Notes: generated by a model not told the origin, from the sequence alone. Shown: positions 30,394-43,193, counted from the first letter of the stretch. The stretch is 64,000 bases of DNA from Serratia quinivorans (GCA_900457075.1 UGYN01000002.1:3224001-3288000), one strand, 5' to 3'. Translations and numbers: made by a program.

Positions 30394-32832
30394 GTGTCTT
30401 CACTGCCCGTCAGCGCGGTTCTTGATGAATTACTCACTGCGCTGCAATCCGCCCCGCAGGTATTGCTGCATGCGCCGACCGGTGCCGGTAAATCCACCTG
30501 GCTGCCATTACAGATCCTGGCCAGAGCCGGGCTGCCGGGGCAAATTATCATGCTCGAACCACGGCGATTGGCGGCGAAAAACGTGGCTTATAGGTTGGCA
30601 CAGCAACTGGGAGAAGAGCCTGGCCAGACGGTGGGTTACCGCATGCGCGCCGAAAGCAAAAGCGGGCCGAATACCCGATTGATCGTTGTTACCGAAGGTA
30701 TTCTTACCCGCATGCTGCAGCAGGACGCCGAGCTGCAGGGCGTCTCGCTGGTGATCCTCGACGAATTCCATGAACGTAGCCTGCAGGCCGATCTGGCATT
30801 GGCGCTGCTGCTGGACGTGCAGCAGGGGCTGCGTGACGATCTAAAGCTGCTGATCATGTCGGCGACGCTGGATAACGCCCGCCTGTCGCAGTTGCTGCCG
30901 CAGGCCCCAGTGGTGGTCTCTGAAGGCCGCAGTTTCCCGGTTGAACGCCAGTATCAGCCGTTGGCCAGTCATCAGCGGCTGGAGGACGGCGTGGCCGCGG
31001 CGGTCAAACGCCTGCTGTCGGAACAGACAGGATCGCTGTTGCTGTTCCTGCCGGGCGTAGCGGAAATCAACCGGGTGCTGGAGCGGTTGAACGGTGAGGT
31101 GGCGGCCGATACCGAACTATGCCCGCTGTACGGTGCCTTGCCGTTGGCACAGCAGCAAAAAGCGATTCAACCGGCTCCCGCCGGGCGGCGTAAAGTGGTG
31201 CTGGCGACCAACATCGCCGAAACCAGCCTGACCATCGAAGGTATCCGGCTGGTGGTAGACAGCGGCCTGGAGCGAGTGGCGCGTTATGACGTGCGTAACG
31301 GTCTCACGCGGCTGATCACACAACGTATCAGTCAGGCGTCAATGATCCAGCGTGCAGGCCGTGCCGGGCGTCTGGAGCCGGGTATCTGCTGGCATCTGTT
31401 TGCCAAAGAGCAGGCAGAACGGGCGGCAGAGCATGCCGAACCGGAAATTCTGCAAAGCGATCTCGCCGGTTTTTGGCTTGAGTTGCTGCAATGGGGCTGT
31501 CATGACGTCGGGCAACTGACCTGGCTCGACAGGCCACCGGAAACGGCGCTGGCGGCAGCCCGCAGGCTGTTGCAGCGGCTGGGGGCCATTGATGACGGCG
31601 ATAAACTCACTTCGCGCGGCCGGCAGATGGCCAAACTGGGCTGTGAGCCACGGCTGGCGGCGATGCTGACCCATGGCGCGGATCTTGGCGCTGATGGGCT
31701 GGCAACGGCCGCCGCGCTGGTGGCGTTACTGGAAGAGCCTCCGCGCAGCGGACAAATGGATATCGGCTACTGGCTGAGCCGCCCACAGCCGAACTGGCAA
31801 CGCCGTGCCACCCAGCTTGCCCGACGTTTGCCAGGAAAAACCGGGCAGGTTGATGTCGAGATGGCACCGCGCCTGTTGGCGTTAGCCTTCACTGACCGCA
31901 TCGCTCAACGGCGTGGTCAGGATGGCCGTTACCTGCTGGCCAACGGCATGGGGGCGGCGATGAATCAGGATGAGGCGTTATCGCGTGCGCCATGGCTGAT
32001 CGTTCCCAGCCTGTTGCAAGGACATAACAGCCCCGATGCCCGCATCCTGCTGGCGCTGCCGGTGGAGATTGAGGCGCTGGCGGCACAGTTGCCGGCGATG
32101 GTTTCCCAGCAAACCGCCGTAGAGTGGGATGAGGAAAAAGGCACGCTGCGCGCCTGGAAACGCCAACAGATTGGTCGCCTGACGCTGCGTGCGCAGCCGC
32201 TGGCCAAACCGGCTGCCGAAGAGCTGCAACTGGCGCTGCTCAATTGGGTACGTGCCCAGGGGGTAGCGGTGCTCAACTGGGACACCGCCGCCGAACAGTT
32301 GCGTGTGCGCCTGCAGTGCGCACTGAACTGGCTGCCGGAGGCTGACTGGCCACCGGTCGACGATGAGGCGTTGTTGGCATCACTGGAACAGTGGCTGTTG
32401 CCGTCGCTGAGTGGCGTACGCGACATGCGTGGGCTGAAACAGGTGAATATCGCCGAGGCGCTGGCGCGGTTACTGAATTGGCAGCAAAAGCAGCGACTGG
32501 ATAATGCGTTACCCACTCATTACACTGTGCCGACCGGCAGCAGGCTGCCGATCCGCTATGATGCAGGCAAACCCCCGGCACTGGCGGTGCGTTTACAGGA
32601 AGTGTTTGGTGAACAACGCAGCCCGATGCTGGCCGAAGGTCGCATCCCGGTGGTGCTTGAGTTACTCTCACCGGCGCACCGGCCGTTGCAAATCACCGGC
32701 GATCTGGCGGCGTTCTGGCAGGGCGCTTATCGGGAAGTGCAAAAAGAGATGAAAGGGCGTTACCCGAAGCACGTGTGGCCGGACGACCCGGCAAATACCG
32801 CTCCTACGCGGCGCACGAAAAAATATCAGTAA
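30394..32832 (+). CDS. hrpB: ATP-dependent RNA helicase HrpB
   Basis: A DEAH-box family helicase of 812 residues with Walker A APTGAGKST (28-36), DEFH box LDEFHERS, motif III SATLD and motif VI QRAGRAGR, plus the HrpB-specific C terminus ending PANTAPTRRTKKYQ. Its cellular RNA target is not well established. The start is the GTG at 30394 with GGAG 6 bases upstream, giving MSSLPVSAVL as in E. coli; a frame opening at 30358 would add 12 residues overlapping the promoter. Confidence 0.93.
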   Translation: MSSLPVSAVLDELLTALQSAPQVLLHAPTGAGKSTWLPLQILARAGLPGQIIMLEPRRLAAKNVAYRLAQQLGEEPGQTVGYRMRAESKSGPNTRLIVVTEGILTRMLQQDAELQGVSLVILDEFHERSLQADLALALLLDVQQGLRDDLKLLIMSATLDNARLSQLLPQAPVVVSEGRSFPVERQYQPLASHQRLEDGVAAAVKRLLSEQTGSLLLFLPGVAEINRVLERLNGEVAADTELCPLYGALPLAQQQKAIQPAPAGRRKVVLATNIAETSLTIEGIRLVVDSGLERVARYDVRNGLTRLITQRISQASMIQRAGRAGRLEPGICWHLFAKEQAERAAEHAEPEILQSDLAGFWLELLQWGCHDVGQLTWLDRPPETALAAARRLLQRLGAIDDGDKLTSRGRQMAKLGCEPRLAAMLTHGADLGADGLATAAALVALLEEPPRSGQMDIGYWLSRPQPNWQRRATQLARRLPGKTGQVDVEMAPRLLALAFTDRIAQRRGQDGRYLLANGMGAAMNQDEALSRAPWLIVPSLLQGHNSPDARILLALPVEIEALAAQLPAMVSQQTAVEWDEEKGTLRAWKRQQIGRLTLRAQPLAKPAAEELQLALLNWVRAQGVAVLNWDTAAEQLRVRLQCALNWLPEADWPPVDDEALLASLEQWLLPSLSGVRDMRGLKQVNIAEALARLLNWQQKQRLDNALPTHYTVPTGSRLPIRYDAGKPPALAVRLQEVFGEQRSPMLAEGRIPVVLELLSPAHRPLQITGDLAAFWQGAYREVQKEMKGRYPKHVWPDDPANTAPTRRTKKYQ

Positions 32833-32931
32833 ATGAATTCAGATGTTTCTTCTGTTCAGCGGCGTCACGCCACGACAGATTAAGCGACTTATAATGGCCG
32901 GCAGTGCCGCCAAGTCTGGAGATTAACAGCA

Positions 32932-35443
<2,512 letters not shown>

Positions 35444-35463
35444 ACATTGCTGAAACCTTCCCT

Positions 35464-35491
35464 AAAGGGCACAAATTTTTGTGCCCTTTTT
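35464..35491 (+). terminator. Terminator after mrcB
   Basis: The stem AAGGGCACAAA pairs with TTTGTGCCCTT and is followed by TTTT. Confidence 0.88.
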
Positions 35492-35624
35492 CATGTTTAT
35501 ATCAAGATGTTGGCATTTTCTATTCCCTATTATCGGTGTCGATGAAGGGCGGTCACACCTGAGAATTAACCTTCAAAAGGTCTCGACGTCGCCTTCTCGC
35601 TAAAACGTAATAAGGAACATAACG

Positions 35625-37019
35625 ATGCGATATTTTTCTGCTTATTCAGCGCTAACCATCGGCATGGCCGGTGGGTTACCCCTCAGTACTTTTGCCGTAC
35701 AGCCCAGCGGGCCGCAGGCCGACGTGCAATGCCATTACAGCCATACGCTGGCCGACGATGCCATTATGATGCCGGGCGAGGCCGGTATGGCGATGTGGCA
35801 TGATTTCTTTGGTAACACGGCAACCGACGCCAATTCTACCTCCGATACTTTGTTGGCTAACCCGGAAACCACCTGTAATAACCAGGCCGACCATTCCGCG
35901 TACTGGGTGCCTGCACTGCGGTTGGAAGACGGCACGGTGGTGCGCCCGGCCTATCAGAAAACCTATTACCAGGCGAAAAACGTAGAGCAGTTCCCACTGC
36001 ATTCATTTCCCCACGGGCTGGAATTGTTGGTGGGCGATCATCAAGGCACTAAACCCACGCCTGGCGTGGTGAACTATTTTTGTCAGGGGCAGGGGTATTC
36101 TTCCGTGCCGTTTGAAAACTGTCCGCCGTATGCGCCAGGCAAACTGCAGTTCAATATTGCTCTGGCATTCCCTAATTGCTGGGATGGTAAAAACCTTAAG
36201 CCAGGCAAAACGTTGAAAAATGCGGTCTATGCGGTGAAGGATGCGTGCCCGGCGGGCTATCCGGTGAAACTGCCAACCATCAATATGAACGTCGCCTATG
36301 AGCTGGATAGCGATACGGCGGTAGATATCAGCAAGGCTCAGCTGTCGCTGGATCCGGTGATGGAAAACGGCAAAATGGTGGAGAAATGGGGGTCGATCTA
36401 CACCGCACACGGTGATTTTATGAATGGCTGGACTGAACAGGCCGCAACTTTCATGACCGACCAGTGCATGAATTTCCCTATGGATTGTGGCAAAAAAATA
36501 CCTTATAGCTATTCAGCCCCCCTGGCTGAGGCTACGGTTGCCGCTGATGGCAGCATAAATGAAAATCCTGCCGAGCTGTTGGTGCGGGGAGACAGCAAAA
36601 AACCGGGCCTCAGGAAAATTGCCTATCTCAAATTTGCGGTGCCTGAGTGGCCGGCAGACAAAGATATTGATACCGATAAAGATCTGGTTTATCACCTGCG
36701 CACGGTTGCTGGCAACGTGACGGATGCTACTGCCGGCATGATCTATTTTTATCAATGCAACAATGACTGGCAGCCGGAGAACCTGAGCTGGGGCGCCCGC
36801 CCGGCATGTTCTACCGACACCAAAACGGCGCTGTATCTGGACCACAATCGCGAATACCGTTATAGCAACGTGGATGCGTGGTTGCGGCAGGCAGTGAAAA
36901 ATCAGCAAACCGAGATCACTATTGCGGTGGAAGGTAATGACAGCGGTCGTCTGTTCAGTATTGATTCAGCCGAGAGCAAAACACCGCCGTTGTTGATGTT
37001 AACGGGATATAGGAAATAA
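35625..37019 (+). CDS. Secreted DUF1996-type protein with C-terminal DNRLRE/CBM-like domain
   Basis: A 464-residue protein with a signal peptide (cleavage near STFA-VQ) and no other membrane segment. Residues about 45-265 resemble DUF1996: HTLADDAIMMPGEAGMAMWHD-type opening, YWVPALRLEDG, FPHGLELLVGD, NCWDGKNL and a final FMNGW. DUF1996 is best known from fungal and actinobacterial secreted proteins. The C-terminal part (about 310-464, KIAYLKFAVPEW to PPLLMLTGYRK) resembles beta-sandwich DNRLRE/CBM-type domains. Many Cys suggest disulfides. A role in binding or modifying extracellular polymers is only a guess. It stands alone between two terminators. Confidence 0.72.
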   Translation: MRYFSAYSALTIGMAGGLPLSTFAVQPSGPQADVQCHYSHTLADDAIMMPGEAGMAMWHDFFGNTATDANSTSDTLLANPETTCNNQADHSAYWVPALRLEDGTVVRPAYQKTYYQAKNVEQFPLHSFPHGLELLVGDHQGTKPTPGVVNYFCQGQGYSSVPFENCPPYAPGKLQFNIALAFPNCWDGKNLKPGKTLKNAVYAVKDACPAGYPVKLPTINMNVAYELDSDTAVDISKAQLSLDPVMENGKMVEKWGSIYTAHGDFMNGWTEQAATFMTDQCMNFPMDCGKKIPYSYSAPLAEATVAADGSINENPAELLVRGDSKKPGLRKIAYLKFAVPEWPADKDIDTDKDLVYHLRTVAGNVTDATAGMIYFYQCNNDWQPENLSWGARPACSTDTKTALYLDHNREYRYSNVDAWLRQAVKNQQTEITIAVEGNDSGRLFSIDSAESKTPPLLMLTGYRK

Positions 37020-37036
37020 GCGCATTGTGTTGTCCG

Positions 37037-37066
37037 GCCCGCACTATTGTGTTGCGGGCTTTTTGT
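37037..37066 (+). terminator. Terminator after the DUF1996 gene
   Basis: The 7-bp stem GCCCGCA/TGCGGGC is followed by TTTTTG. Confidence 0.88.
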
Positions 37067-37185
37067 TCTTATCCGCTCAGTCTATTCCCACTCTGTTAAT
37101 CCGTGTATCAACCCCGTCCCCTCTGGCTTCTGCTGCTGAAATGAGCTTGCAGTTTAATTTGGCTTCTGCATAAAATGCGGCGCTT

Positions 37186-37204
37186 ATAATAATTATTATC
37201 GTTT
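37186..37204 (+). promoter_or_regulatory. Fur-box-like operator of the fhu operon
   Basis: The perfect palindrome ATAATAATTATTAT, extended by TATC, partly matches the Fur consensus GATAATGATAATCATTATC (about 12 of 19). It lies about 40 bases upstream of fhuA. Iron repression is inferred from this and the gene content. Confidence 0.6.
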
Positions 37205-37241
37205 ACATTCGTCATCAAATAATTTACCAGAGAAACCATCT

Positions 37242-39425
37242 ATGTCGACCAAGCGTCTTTCATCTTCCGGGGCCAAGCAGGGCCGCACTCATGTCAGTGG
37301 GTTAGCGATAACTATCGCTGCCGCACTTGGTACGCTGGCGATGCCGGCATTTTCCGCCGACACCAAGGAAGAGACCCTTACCGTGGTGGGCAGCAGCCAA
37401 CCGCAGCAGGAAAGCGCCTGGGGGCCGGTCGGCACCTATGTGGCCAAGCACAGCGCCACCGGTACCAAAACCGATACGCCGATCGAAAAGACCCCGCAGT
37501 CGATTTCCGTGGTAACGCGTGAAGAGATGGATATGCGCCAGCCGGAGACGGTGAAAGGTGCGCTGGCTTATTCGCCGGGGGTGATGGTGGGCAACCGTGG
37601 TGCCTCCACCGCCTACGATGCCGTGAACATTCGTGGCTTCAGTTCGGTAGGTACCAATATGTACCTCGACGGCCTGAAACTGCAGGACGACAACTACTCC
37701 ATTTACCAGATCGATCCTTACTTCCTTGAGCGTGCCGAAGTGCTGCGTGGTCCTTCTTCGGTACTCTATGGCAAGAGCAATCCGGGTGGAGTCGTCGCTC
37801 TGGTCAGCAAACGCCCGACCACCGAAAGCCTGCGTGAAGTTCAGTTCAAGATGGGTACCGATAACCTGTTCCAGACCGGTTTCGATTTTGGCGGCGCAGT
37901 GGATGATGATGGTGTTTACTCTTACCGTTTGACAGGTCTGGCGCGTGATGAAGATCAGCAGCAGGTGGGCGAAAAGAGTAAGCGCTATGCTATCGCGCCT
38001 TCTTTCAGTTGGCGGCCGGATGATCGTACTTCTTTGACTTTCCTCAGCAGTTTCCAGGATGATCCTGACCTGGGCTTCTATGGCTGGCTGCCGAAAGAGG
38101 GCACGGTGCAAAATGGCATCAACGGCAAGTTGCCAACCAGTTTCAACGACGGTGAGCCGGGTTATAACAACATCTCGCGCAAGCAACAGATGGTCGGTTA
38201 TGCCTTCGAGCACGGTTTTGACGACGTGTGGACGGTGCGCCAAAACCTGCGTTACTCAAAAATGGATCTTGATTACCGTTCCATTTATGGTCAGGGCATC
38301 AGCCCGACTAACCCGGCAGAGCTGACGCGTGGCGTGATGAACTCGAAAGAGCATTTGTCGAGCTTTGCGGTGGACACCCAGGCCCAGGCAAAATTTGCCA
38401 CCGGCGTGGTTGATCATACCTTGCTGATGGGGGTGGACTACATGCGCATGCGTAATGACGTCGTCTATCAGTACGGCACCGCTTCCCCGCTGAATGTCGT
38501 GGCTCCACAGTACGGCAACCAAAATTACACCATTACCGGTGGTGCAAGTCAGGTCAATCGTCAGGAGCAAACCGGGCTTTACGTACAGGATCAGGCCGAG
38601 TGGAATCAATGGGTGCTGACCATGGGGGGGCGCTATGACTGGAGCGATACTAACAGCACCAACCGTTTGAATCAGAACTCGGTATCCAAGCAAAAAGACA
38701 ACGAATTCACCGGCCGGGCTGGCTTGAATTATGTCTTTGAAAACGGTATTGCGCCGTATGTCAGCTACAGTGAATCCTTTGAGCCGACTTCCGGCACGGA
38801 TGTCAACGGCAACACCTTCGCTGCCTCTAAAGGGAAGCAGTATGAAGCCGGCGTGAAGTTTGCACCGAAGGATCGCCCTATCACTGCCAGCATGGCGATT
38901 TATCAGCTGACCAAGACCAACAACAAGGTGGCGGATCCGAATAATATATTCGCCAGCATCCAGGGCGGCGAGATCCGTTCCCGCGGGGTCGAACTGGAAG
39001 CCAAAGCCGCGCTGTCGGCCAACCTTAATCTGCTGGGTTCTTATACCTACACGGATGCCGAGTATTCCAAAGACACTACGCTGCAGGGCAATACCCCTGC
39101 CGCGATCCCAAAACATATGGCTTCACTGTGGGCGGATTACACCTTCCATGAAACCGCCATCAGTGGCCTGACCCTGGGGTCTGGTGTTCGCTATGTCGGC
39201 TCCAGCTATGGTGATGAAGCCAATACCTTTAAAGTGAAAGACTACACGGTGGTTGATGCTGCGATAAAATACGATCTGGCGCGTTTCAATCTGCCGGGTT
39301 CCTCGATTGGCATCAATGTGAATAACCTGTTTGATAAAGAATACGTCTCTAGCTGCTTTGCCACCTACGGCTGCTATTGGGGCGCAGAACGCCAGGTGGT
39401 CGCCACCGCAACCTTCCGCTTCTAA
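37242..39425 (+). CDS. fhuA: TonB-dependent ferrichrome receptor FhuA
   Basis: A 727-residue outer-membrane receptor. The signal peptide ends at about AFSA-DTKEE, immediately followed by the TonB box (ETLTVVG). A plug domain contains VNIRGFSS and RGPSSVLYGKSNPGG, and the 22-strand barrel ends in the C-terminal Phe motif (VATATFRF). The operon neighbours fhuC, fhuD and fhuB identify hydroxamate siderophores such as ferrichrome as the likely ligand. In E. coli FhuA is also a phage and colicin M receptor; this is not shown here. Confidence 0.92.
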   Translation: MSTKRLSSSGAKQGRTHVSGLAITIAAALGTLAMPAFSADTKEETLTVVGSSQPQQESAWGPVGTYVAKHSATGTKTDTPIEKTPQSISVVTREEMDMRQPETVKGALAYSPGVMVGNRGASTAYDAVNIRGFSSVGTNMYLDGLKLQDDNYSIYQIDPYFLERAEVLRGPSSVLYGKSNPGGVVALVSKRPTTESLREVQFKMGTDNLFQTGFDFGGAVDDDGVYSYRLTGLARDEDQQQVGEKSKRYAIAPSFSWRPDDRTSLTFLSSFQDDPDLGFYGWLPKEGTVQNGINGKLPTSFNDGEPGYNNISRKQQMVGYAFEHGFDDVWTVRQNLRYSKMDLDYRSIYGQGISPTNPAELTRGVMNSKEHLSSFAVDTQAQAKFATGVVDHTLLMGVDYMRMRNDVVYQYGTASPLNVVAPQYGNQNYTITGGASQVNRQEQTGLYVQDQAEWNQWVLTMGGRYDWSDTNSTNRLNQNSVSKQKDNEFTGRAGLNYVFENGIAPYVSYSESFEPTSGTDVNGNTFAASKGKQYEAGVKFAPKDRPITASMAIYQLTKTNNKVADPNNIFASIQGGEIRSRGVELEAKAALSANLNLLGSYTYTDAEYSKDTTLQGNTPAAIPKHMASLWADYTFHETAISGLTLGSGVRYVGSSYGDEANTFKVKDYTVVDAAIKYDLARFNLPGSSIGINVNNLFDKEYVSSCFATYGCYWGAERQVVATATFRF

Positions 39426-39472
39426 CCGGATCACCGGGGCGGCATCATGTCGCCCCGGAAAAAGTAGGACCT

Positions 39473-40270
39473 ATGCAGGATAAACACCCCAATCACGACG
39501 CCACTTTTACGTTAGACAGCGCCAGCTTTGCCGTTCCCGGCCGCGTGCTGTTGCAGCCGTTATCGCTGACCTTTCCCGTGGGAAAAGTCTGTGGGCTGAT
39601 CGGCCATAACGGCTCCGGTAAATCCACGCTGCTAAAAATCCTTGGTCGCCATCAAAGCCCCACCACCGGCAACGCGCTGCTTAACCAGCAGCTACTGGGC
39701 CAGTGGGACAGCAAGGCCTTTGCGCGTCAGGTCGCCTATCTGCCCCAGCAACTGCCCGCTGCAGAAGGCATGACGGTGCGTGAACTGGTGGCGATTGGCC
39801 GCTATCCGTGGCATGGCGCGCTGGGCCGTTTTGGCGCTAACGATCGTCAGCAGGTGGAGGAGGCGATTGCGCTGGTGGGTTTGAAGCCATTTGCCAACCG
39901 CCTGGTGGACAGCCTGTCCGGCGGGGAGCGTCAACGCGCCTGGCTGGCGATGATGGTGGCGCAAGACAGCCGCTGTCTGCTGCTGGATGAACCTACCTCG
40001 GCACTGGATATCGCTCATCAGGTTGAGGTGCTGGCGCTGATCCAGCAGCTGAGCCGACAACGTGGCCTGACGGTGATTGCGGTACTGCACGATATCAATA
40101 TGGCGGCGCGCTACTGCGACCATCTGGTGGCCTTGCGCGGCGGTGAGATGATTGCCCAGGGCAGCCCACTGGATCTGATGCAGGGCGAGGTGCTGGAACA
40201 AATTTACGGTATTCCTATGGGAACGCTGCCACATCCAAGCGGCGGTGCGCCGGTGAGTTTTGTCTACTGA
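39473..40270 (+). CDS. fhuC: Ferric hydroxamate ABC transporter ATPase
   Basis: The 265-residue ATPase of hydroxamate uptake, with Walker A GHNGSGKST (44-52), signature LSGGERQRAW, Walker B CLLLDEPTSALD and switch His in AVLHDIN. The start at 39473 (MQDKHPNHD) matches E. coli FhuC; the frame open from 39377 overlaps fhuA. Its TGA overlaps the fhuD ATG by one base. Confidence 0.95.
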   Translation: MQDKHPNHDATFTLDSASFAVPGRVLLQPLSLTFPVGKVCGLIGHNGSGKSTLLKILGRHQSPTTGNALLNQQLLGQWDSKAFARQVAYLPQQLPAAEGMTVRELVAIGRYPWHGALGRFGANDRQQVEEAIALVGLKPFANRLVDSLSGGERQRAWLAMMVAQDSRCLLLDEPTSALDIAHQVEVLALIQQLSRQRGLTVIAVLHDINMAARYCDHLVALRGGEMIAQGSPLDLMQGEVLEQIYGIPMGTLPHPSGGAPVSFVY

Positions 40271-41178
40271 TGCCTGATTCCTCCGATTTTCACTATGACG
40301 CCGTTCGCCGACGCCTGTTGACGGCAATGGCGCTGTCACCCTTGTTGTTTTCTTTGCCGGGACAAGCCGCAGCCACGCCGCCTGACCTTGCGCGTATTGT
40401 GGCGCTGGAATGGCTGCCGATTGAGCTGCTGTTGGCGCTGGGGGTTACCCCGCTGGCGGTCGCTGATATCCATAACTACAACCTGTGGGTGGAAGAGCCA
40501 AAGTTGCCGGCCTCGGTGATTGATGTCGGTCAGCGCACCGAACCTAACCTCGAGCTGTTACAGCAGCTTCAGCCATCGCTGATGTTGCTGTCGAAAGGCT
40601 ATGGCCCCACGCCGCAAAAGCTGGAGCCGATAGCGCCCTCAATGAGCTTTAGCTTCAACGACGGCAGCGGCAAGCCGCTGACGGTGGCCAGGCAGTCACT
40701 GCAGGCTTTGGCGCAGCGGTTGGGGCTGGAAACCCGGGCGGTGCAGCATTTGGCTCAGTTTGACCGCTTTCTTCAGGATGCGCGTCAGCGTCTGCATTCA
40801 TATACCACACGGCCATTGCTGATGTTTTCACTGATCGACACTCGCCATGCGCTGGTCATTGGCCAGAAAAGCCTGTTCCAGGAAGTGATGGATCAGCTTG
40901 GAATAATCAATGCCTGGGAAGGGGAAACCAACTTTTGGGGCACGGCAGTGGTGGGGATTGAACGCCTGGCGGTGGTGAAAAGTGCGCGGGCGATTTATCT
41001 CGACCACGGTAATCAGGAAATGTTGAAGAAAGTCAGTTCCACCCCGCTGTGGCAGGCATTACCTTTCGTGCGGCAGAATCAATTGCGCCAGGTACCGGCG
41101 GTGTGGTTCTACGGGGCAACGCTGTCGGCGATGCGCTTCTGTCATCTGCTGGAGCAGGCGCAGGAGAGTTATTCATGA
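40270..41178 (+). CDS. fhuD: Periplasmic hydroxamate siderophore-binding protein
   Basis: This 302-residue protein captures ferric hydroxamates in the periplasm and delivers them to FhuB. It has a Tat-like N terminus (RRRLLTAMALSPLLFSLPG, then QAAA), as in E. coli FhuD, and conserved ALEWLPIELLLALGVTP and VPAVWFYGATLSAM. An ATGA overlap with fhuB (start 41175) implies coupling. Confidence 0.93.
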   Translation: MPDSSDFHYDAVRRRLLTAMALSPLLFSLPGQAAATPPDLARIVALEWLPIELLLALGVTPLAVADIHNYNLWVEEPKLPASVIDVGQRTEPNLELLQQLQPSLMLLSKGYGPTPQKLEPIAPSMSFSFNDGSGKPLTVARQSLQALAQRLGLETRAVQHLAQFDRFLQDARQRLHSYTTRPLLMFSLIDTRHALVIGQKSLFQEVMDQLGIINAWEGETNFWGTAVVGIERLAVVKSARAIYLDHGNQEMLKKVSSTPLWQALPFVRQNQLRQVPAVWFYGATLSAMRFCHLLEQAQESYS

Positions 41179-43163
41179 GCGCGCGCATCCGGGCATTTCC
41201 GCTGACGCTGGTACTGCTGTTGTTGGCTGCGGCTGGCGGTCTGACTCTCTACAACCTGTTGCAACAACTGCCCTGGGCATTATGGGGGCAGGCGCTGATG
41301 GCGCCGAACATCGACGATGTGCAGCAAATGCTGTTCCACTATAGCCTGTTGCCGCGGCTGTCGGTCTCTCTGTTGGCCGGTGCCGGGCTGGGATTGGTCG
41401 GCGTGCTGTTCCAGCAGGTTTTGCGCAATCCGCTGGCGGAGCCGGCAACGCTTGGCGTTTCCGCCGGTGCCCAGCTTGGGTTGACTGTCGCTACGCTGTG
41501 GATGTTGCCCGGCGGCGAGTTGACTCGCCAGTTGGCCGCCATGGCGGGGGCGGTCGTGGTCGGTGGACTGGTGTTCGGCGTGGCCTGGGGCAAACGCATG
41601 TCGCCGGTGACGCTGATCCTGGCCGGGCTGGTGCTGGGATTGTACTGCGGTGCGGTCAACAGCCTGCTGGCGTTGTTCAATTACGATCAGCTGCAGGGGG
41701 TGTTCCTGTGGAGTACCGGAGCGCTGAATCAGCAAGACTGGAGCAACGTACAGTTTATTCTGCCGCGCCTGCTGGTGGCCGGGCTGTTGGCGGTGCTGCT
41801 GCTGCGCCCACTGACGCTGCTGGGCCTGGATGATGGCGTGGCACGCAATCTTGGGCTCGGGCTGTCGATGGCGCGTTTCTGCGCGCTGGCAGTGGCAATT
41901 ATCTTCAGCGCCATGTTGGTGAATGCCGTTGGGGTGATTGGTTTTATCGGCCTGTTTGCTCCGCTGATGGCTAAAATGCTGGGGGCGCGTCGGTTGGCGC
42001 ACCGCATGATGTTGGCACCGCTGCTGGGGGCTCTGCTGTTGTGGTTAACCGATCAGGTGATGATCTGGCTGACGCAGGTATGGCGAGAAGTGCCGACCGG
42101 TGCGGCTACCGCGCTGTTTGGTGCACCACTGTTGTTATGGTTGCTACCGCGCCTGCGTAGTGCTTCGACACCACCGCCGATGAACCTGGGCGATAAGGTA
42201 CCGGCCGAACGTGGCCACTTGGTGGTGTGGGTGACGCTGGCAGGGGCGGTGCTGTTGGCCGGAATTGCCGTTGCGCTGATGTTTGGCCAAAACGCTGCCG
42301 GCTGGCACTGGAGCCAGGGTGCCCAGCTGGAGTCATTGCTGCCGTGGCGCTGGCCTCGGGTATTGTCGGCACTGGCCGCGGGCATGATGTTGGCGGTGGC
42401 AGGGACCCTAATCCAAAAACTGACCGGTAACCCAATGGCCAGCCCGGAAGTCCTGGGTATCAGCTCGGGAGCCGCCTTTGGCGTGGTGATGATGCTGCTG
42501 ATAGTTCCGGGTGATGCCTTTGTCTGGTTGTTGCCGGCAGGCAGCCTGGGCGCCGCGGGAACCCTGCTGGTGATCATGATTGCCGCCGGGCGCGGAGGCT
42601 TCTCCACCGAGCGTATGCTGCTGGCCGGTATTGCGCTCAGCACGGCGTTTACCACTACCATTTTCCTGCTGCTGGCCAGTGGCGATCCACGCACCGGTGG
42701 GCTGCTGACCTGGATTTCCGGCTCCACCTATTCGGTGACGCCGGAGCAGGCGGTGCGAACGGCGGTCATTGCGCTTGCGCTGATTGCGTTGGCGCCGCTG
42801 TGTCGTCGTTGGCTCAGCATCCTGCCACTCGGCAGTGCCACTGCCCGTTCGGTGGGCATTGCCCTGACGCCGGTGCGCTTGAGTATTCTGCTGCTGGCCG
42901 CCACGCTGACTGCCATGGCAACGCTGACCGTAGGGCCATTGAGCTTTATCGGCCTGATGGCACCGCATATGGCACGGATGTTGGGTTTCCGCCGTGCGTT
43001 ACCGCAGATGGTGATTGCCGGGCTACTGGGTGGGCTGCTGATGGTGTTTGCTGACTGGTGTGGACGCATGGTGATGTTCCCGTACCAAATACCCGCCGGG
43101 CTGCTGGCGACCTTTATCGGCGCGCCGTATTTCGTTTACCTGTTGCGCAAGCAAACCTCGTAA
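41175..43163 (+). CDS. fhuB: Ferric hydroxamate permease FhuB
   Basis: A 662-residue inner-membrane permease composed of two fused BtuC/FecD-like halves (about 1-330 and 340-662). Each half carries the ATPase-contact loop: GFIGLFAPLMAKMLG in the first and SFIGLMAPHMARMLG in the second. About 20 hydrophobic segments are visible. The start at 41175 (MSARIRAFPLTL) is set by the ATGA overlap; a frame from 41049 lies inside fhuD. It completes the fhuACDB operon. Confidence 0.94.
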   Translation: MSARIRAFPLTLVLLLLAAAGGLTLYNLLQQLPWALWGQALMAPNIDDVQQMLFHYSLLPRLSVSLLAGAGLGLVGVLFQQVLRNPLAEPATLGVSAGAQLGLTVATLWMLPGGELTRQLAAMAGAVVVGGLVFGVAWGKRMSPVTLILAGLVLGLYCGAVNSLLALFNYDQLQGVFLWSTGALNQQDWSNVQFILPRLLVAGLLAVLLLRPLTLLGLDDGVARNLGLGLSMARFCALAVAIIFSAMLVNAVGVIGFIGLFAPLMAKMLGARRLAHRMMLAPLLGALLLWLTDQVMIWLTQVWREVPTGAATALFGAPLLLWLLPRLRSASTPPPMNLGDKVPAERGHLVVWVTLAGAVLLAGIAVALMFGQNAAGWHWSQGAQLESLLPWRWPRVLSALAAGMMLAVAGTLIQKLTGNPMASPEVLGISSGAAFGVVMMLLIVPGDAFVWLLPAGSLGAAGTLLVIMIAAGRGGFSTERMLLAGIALSTAFTTTIFLLLASGDPRTGGLLTWISGSTYSVTPEQAVRTAVIALALIALAPLCRRWLSILPLGSATARSVGIALTPVRLSILLLAATLTAMATLTVGPLSFIGLMAPHMARMLGFRRALPQMVIAGLLGGLLMVFADWCGRMVMFPYQIPAGLLATFIGAPYFVYLLRKQTS

Positions 43164-43193
43164 ACGACCCGGCGACTCCGGTTTTTGCTCTCA

